DNA of 6,766 nt. Origin: Crocinitomicaceae bacterium (GTDB taxonomy: Bacteria > Bacteroidota > Bacteroidia > Flavobacteriales_G > Salibacteraceae). The notes below the pieces were generated by a model, which saw only the letters and a program-made list of their open reading frames with translations, did no database searches and was not told the origin of the DNA. Location: positions 1 through 6,766 of the forward strand of contig JAAZVO010000145.1 in the NCBI GenBank assembly GCA_018623405.1, written 5' to 3'. This document shows, one piece after another, positions 6,426 to 6,766 of this stretch (its first letter is position 1; the number at the start of each line of letters is the position of its first letter). Made by a program: the position numbers and the translations under genes.

Positions 6426-6766
6426 ATGAATATAGCTGTTGTAGGAACAGGATATGTAGGTTTAGTAACCGGTACTTGTTTAGCCGAAACAGGAAACAAT
6501 GTTATTTGTGTTGACATTGATGAAAAGAAAGTAGAAAAAATGAAAAACGGGCAAATTCCAATTTACGAGCCCGGACTTGAGGTTTTATTTGAAAGAAACA
6601 TCGAACAAGGAAGATTAAGTTTTACTACTAACCTAGAGGAAGCTGTAAAAGATTCAGTTTTAATCTTTTTAGCATTACCAACCCCTCCGGGAGAAGATGG
6701 AAGCGCAGACTTATCTTATGTTTTAGGTGTTGCTGATGACTTAGGTAAAATTATTACAGATTACAA
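6426..6766 (+). CDS. ugd: UDP-glucose 6-dehydrogenase, N-terminal part (cut by window end)
   Basis: Predicted to oxidise UDP-glucose to UDP-glucuronate with two NAD. Only the first 113 codons are present; the frame is open to the window edge, so the truncation is artificial. The reading begins MNIAVVGTGYVGLVTGTCLA, the Rossmann nucleotide-binding loop GTGYVG at 7-12, with D30 after the second strand as expected for NAD ribose. PIYEPGLE at 45-52 and LALPTPPGEDGSADLSYV at 82-99 are hallmarks of the UDP-glucose/GDP-mannose dehydrogenase family; the YEPGL form points to UDP-glucose rather than UDP-GlcNAc enzymes of the WbpA type. The ATG lies 3 bases after the stop of the aminotransferase gene; an AAAGG directly before it is too close to be a good ribosome binding site, so coupling to the upstream gene is likely. 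Together they look like the start of a polysaccharide or O-antigen gene set. Confidence 0.92.
   Translation, partial: MNIAVVGTGYVGLVTGTCLAETGNNVICVDIDEKKVEKMKNGQIPIYEPGLEVLFERNIEQGRLSFTTNLEEAVKDSVLIFLALPTPPGEDGSADLSYVLGVADDLGKIITDY

Noticed and set aside
1..6766. Defence system, CRISPR array, mobile element, tRNA or other RNA gene
   Set aside because: Nearly every base is covered by housekeeping or envelope genes; I saw no direct-repeat arrays, terminal inverted repeats, integrase/transposase motifs or cloverleaf sequences.

Overview
The window looks like chromosomal DNA of a free-living or environmental member of the Bacteroidota (Flavobacteriia-like or a related class). The evidence is AT-rich sequence, start codons without clear Shine-Dalgarno sites, an outer-membrane protein with a typical 'SAQ' signal-peptide end, and a short arginine decarboxylase / agmatinase / deoxyhypusine-synthase-like gene set of a kind I associate with this phylum. 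There are no RNA genes, insertion sequences, CRISPR arrays or long non-coding stretches. Coding density is extremely high, with gene junctions of +4, -1, -12, -1 and +3 bases.

Left block (22-3237, + strand): a tight three-gene polyamine operon. A PLP-dependent arginine decarboxylase makes agmatine, and agmatinase converts it to putrescine and urea. The third gene is a deoxyhypusine-synthase-fold enzyme. Bacteria have no eIF5A, so this enzyme most plausibly uses putrescine as both aminobutyl donor and acceptor to make homospermidine. It keeps the catalytic Lys/Trp/Glu but has replaced several acidic spermidine-binding residues of the eukaryotic enzyme. A U-tailed perfect hairpin ends the operon and lies inside the 3' coding end of the convergent gene.

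Middle block (3226-5228, - strand): a two-gene envelope operon. A 255-aa secreted, probably outer-membrane beta-barrel protein of unknown function is read first. It is joined by a TAATG stop/start overlap to waaA (Kdo transferase of lipid A-core assembly). A candidate Bacteroidota -7 element lies just upstream of the first gene.

Right block (5292-6766, + strand, runs off the window): the start of a surface-glycan nucleotide-sugar operon. It holds a DegT/DnrJ/EryC1 (WbpE-like) sugar aminotransferase followed 3 bases later by a truncated UDP-glucose 6-dehydrogenase gene. The middle and right blocks are divergent from a gap of about 63 bases and share a cell-envelope theme; the left block is metabolically separate.

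I see no clear undescribed multi-gene system. The most interesting points are the remodelled active site of the deoxyhypusine-synthase-like enzyme, the uncharacterised outer-membrane protein coupled to waaA, and the terminator buried in the convergent gene overlap.
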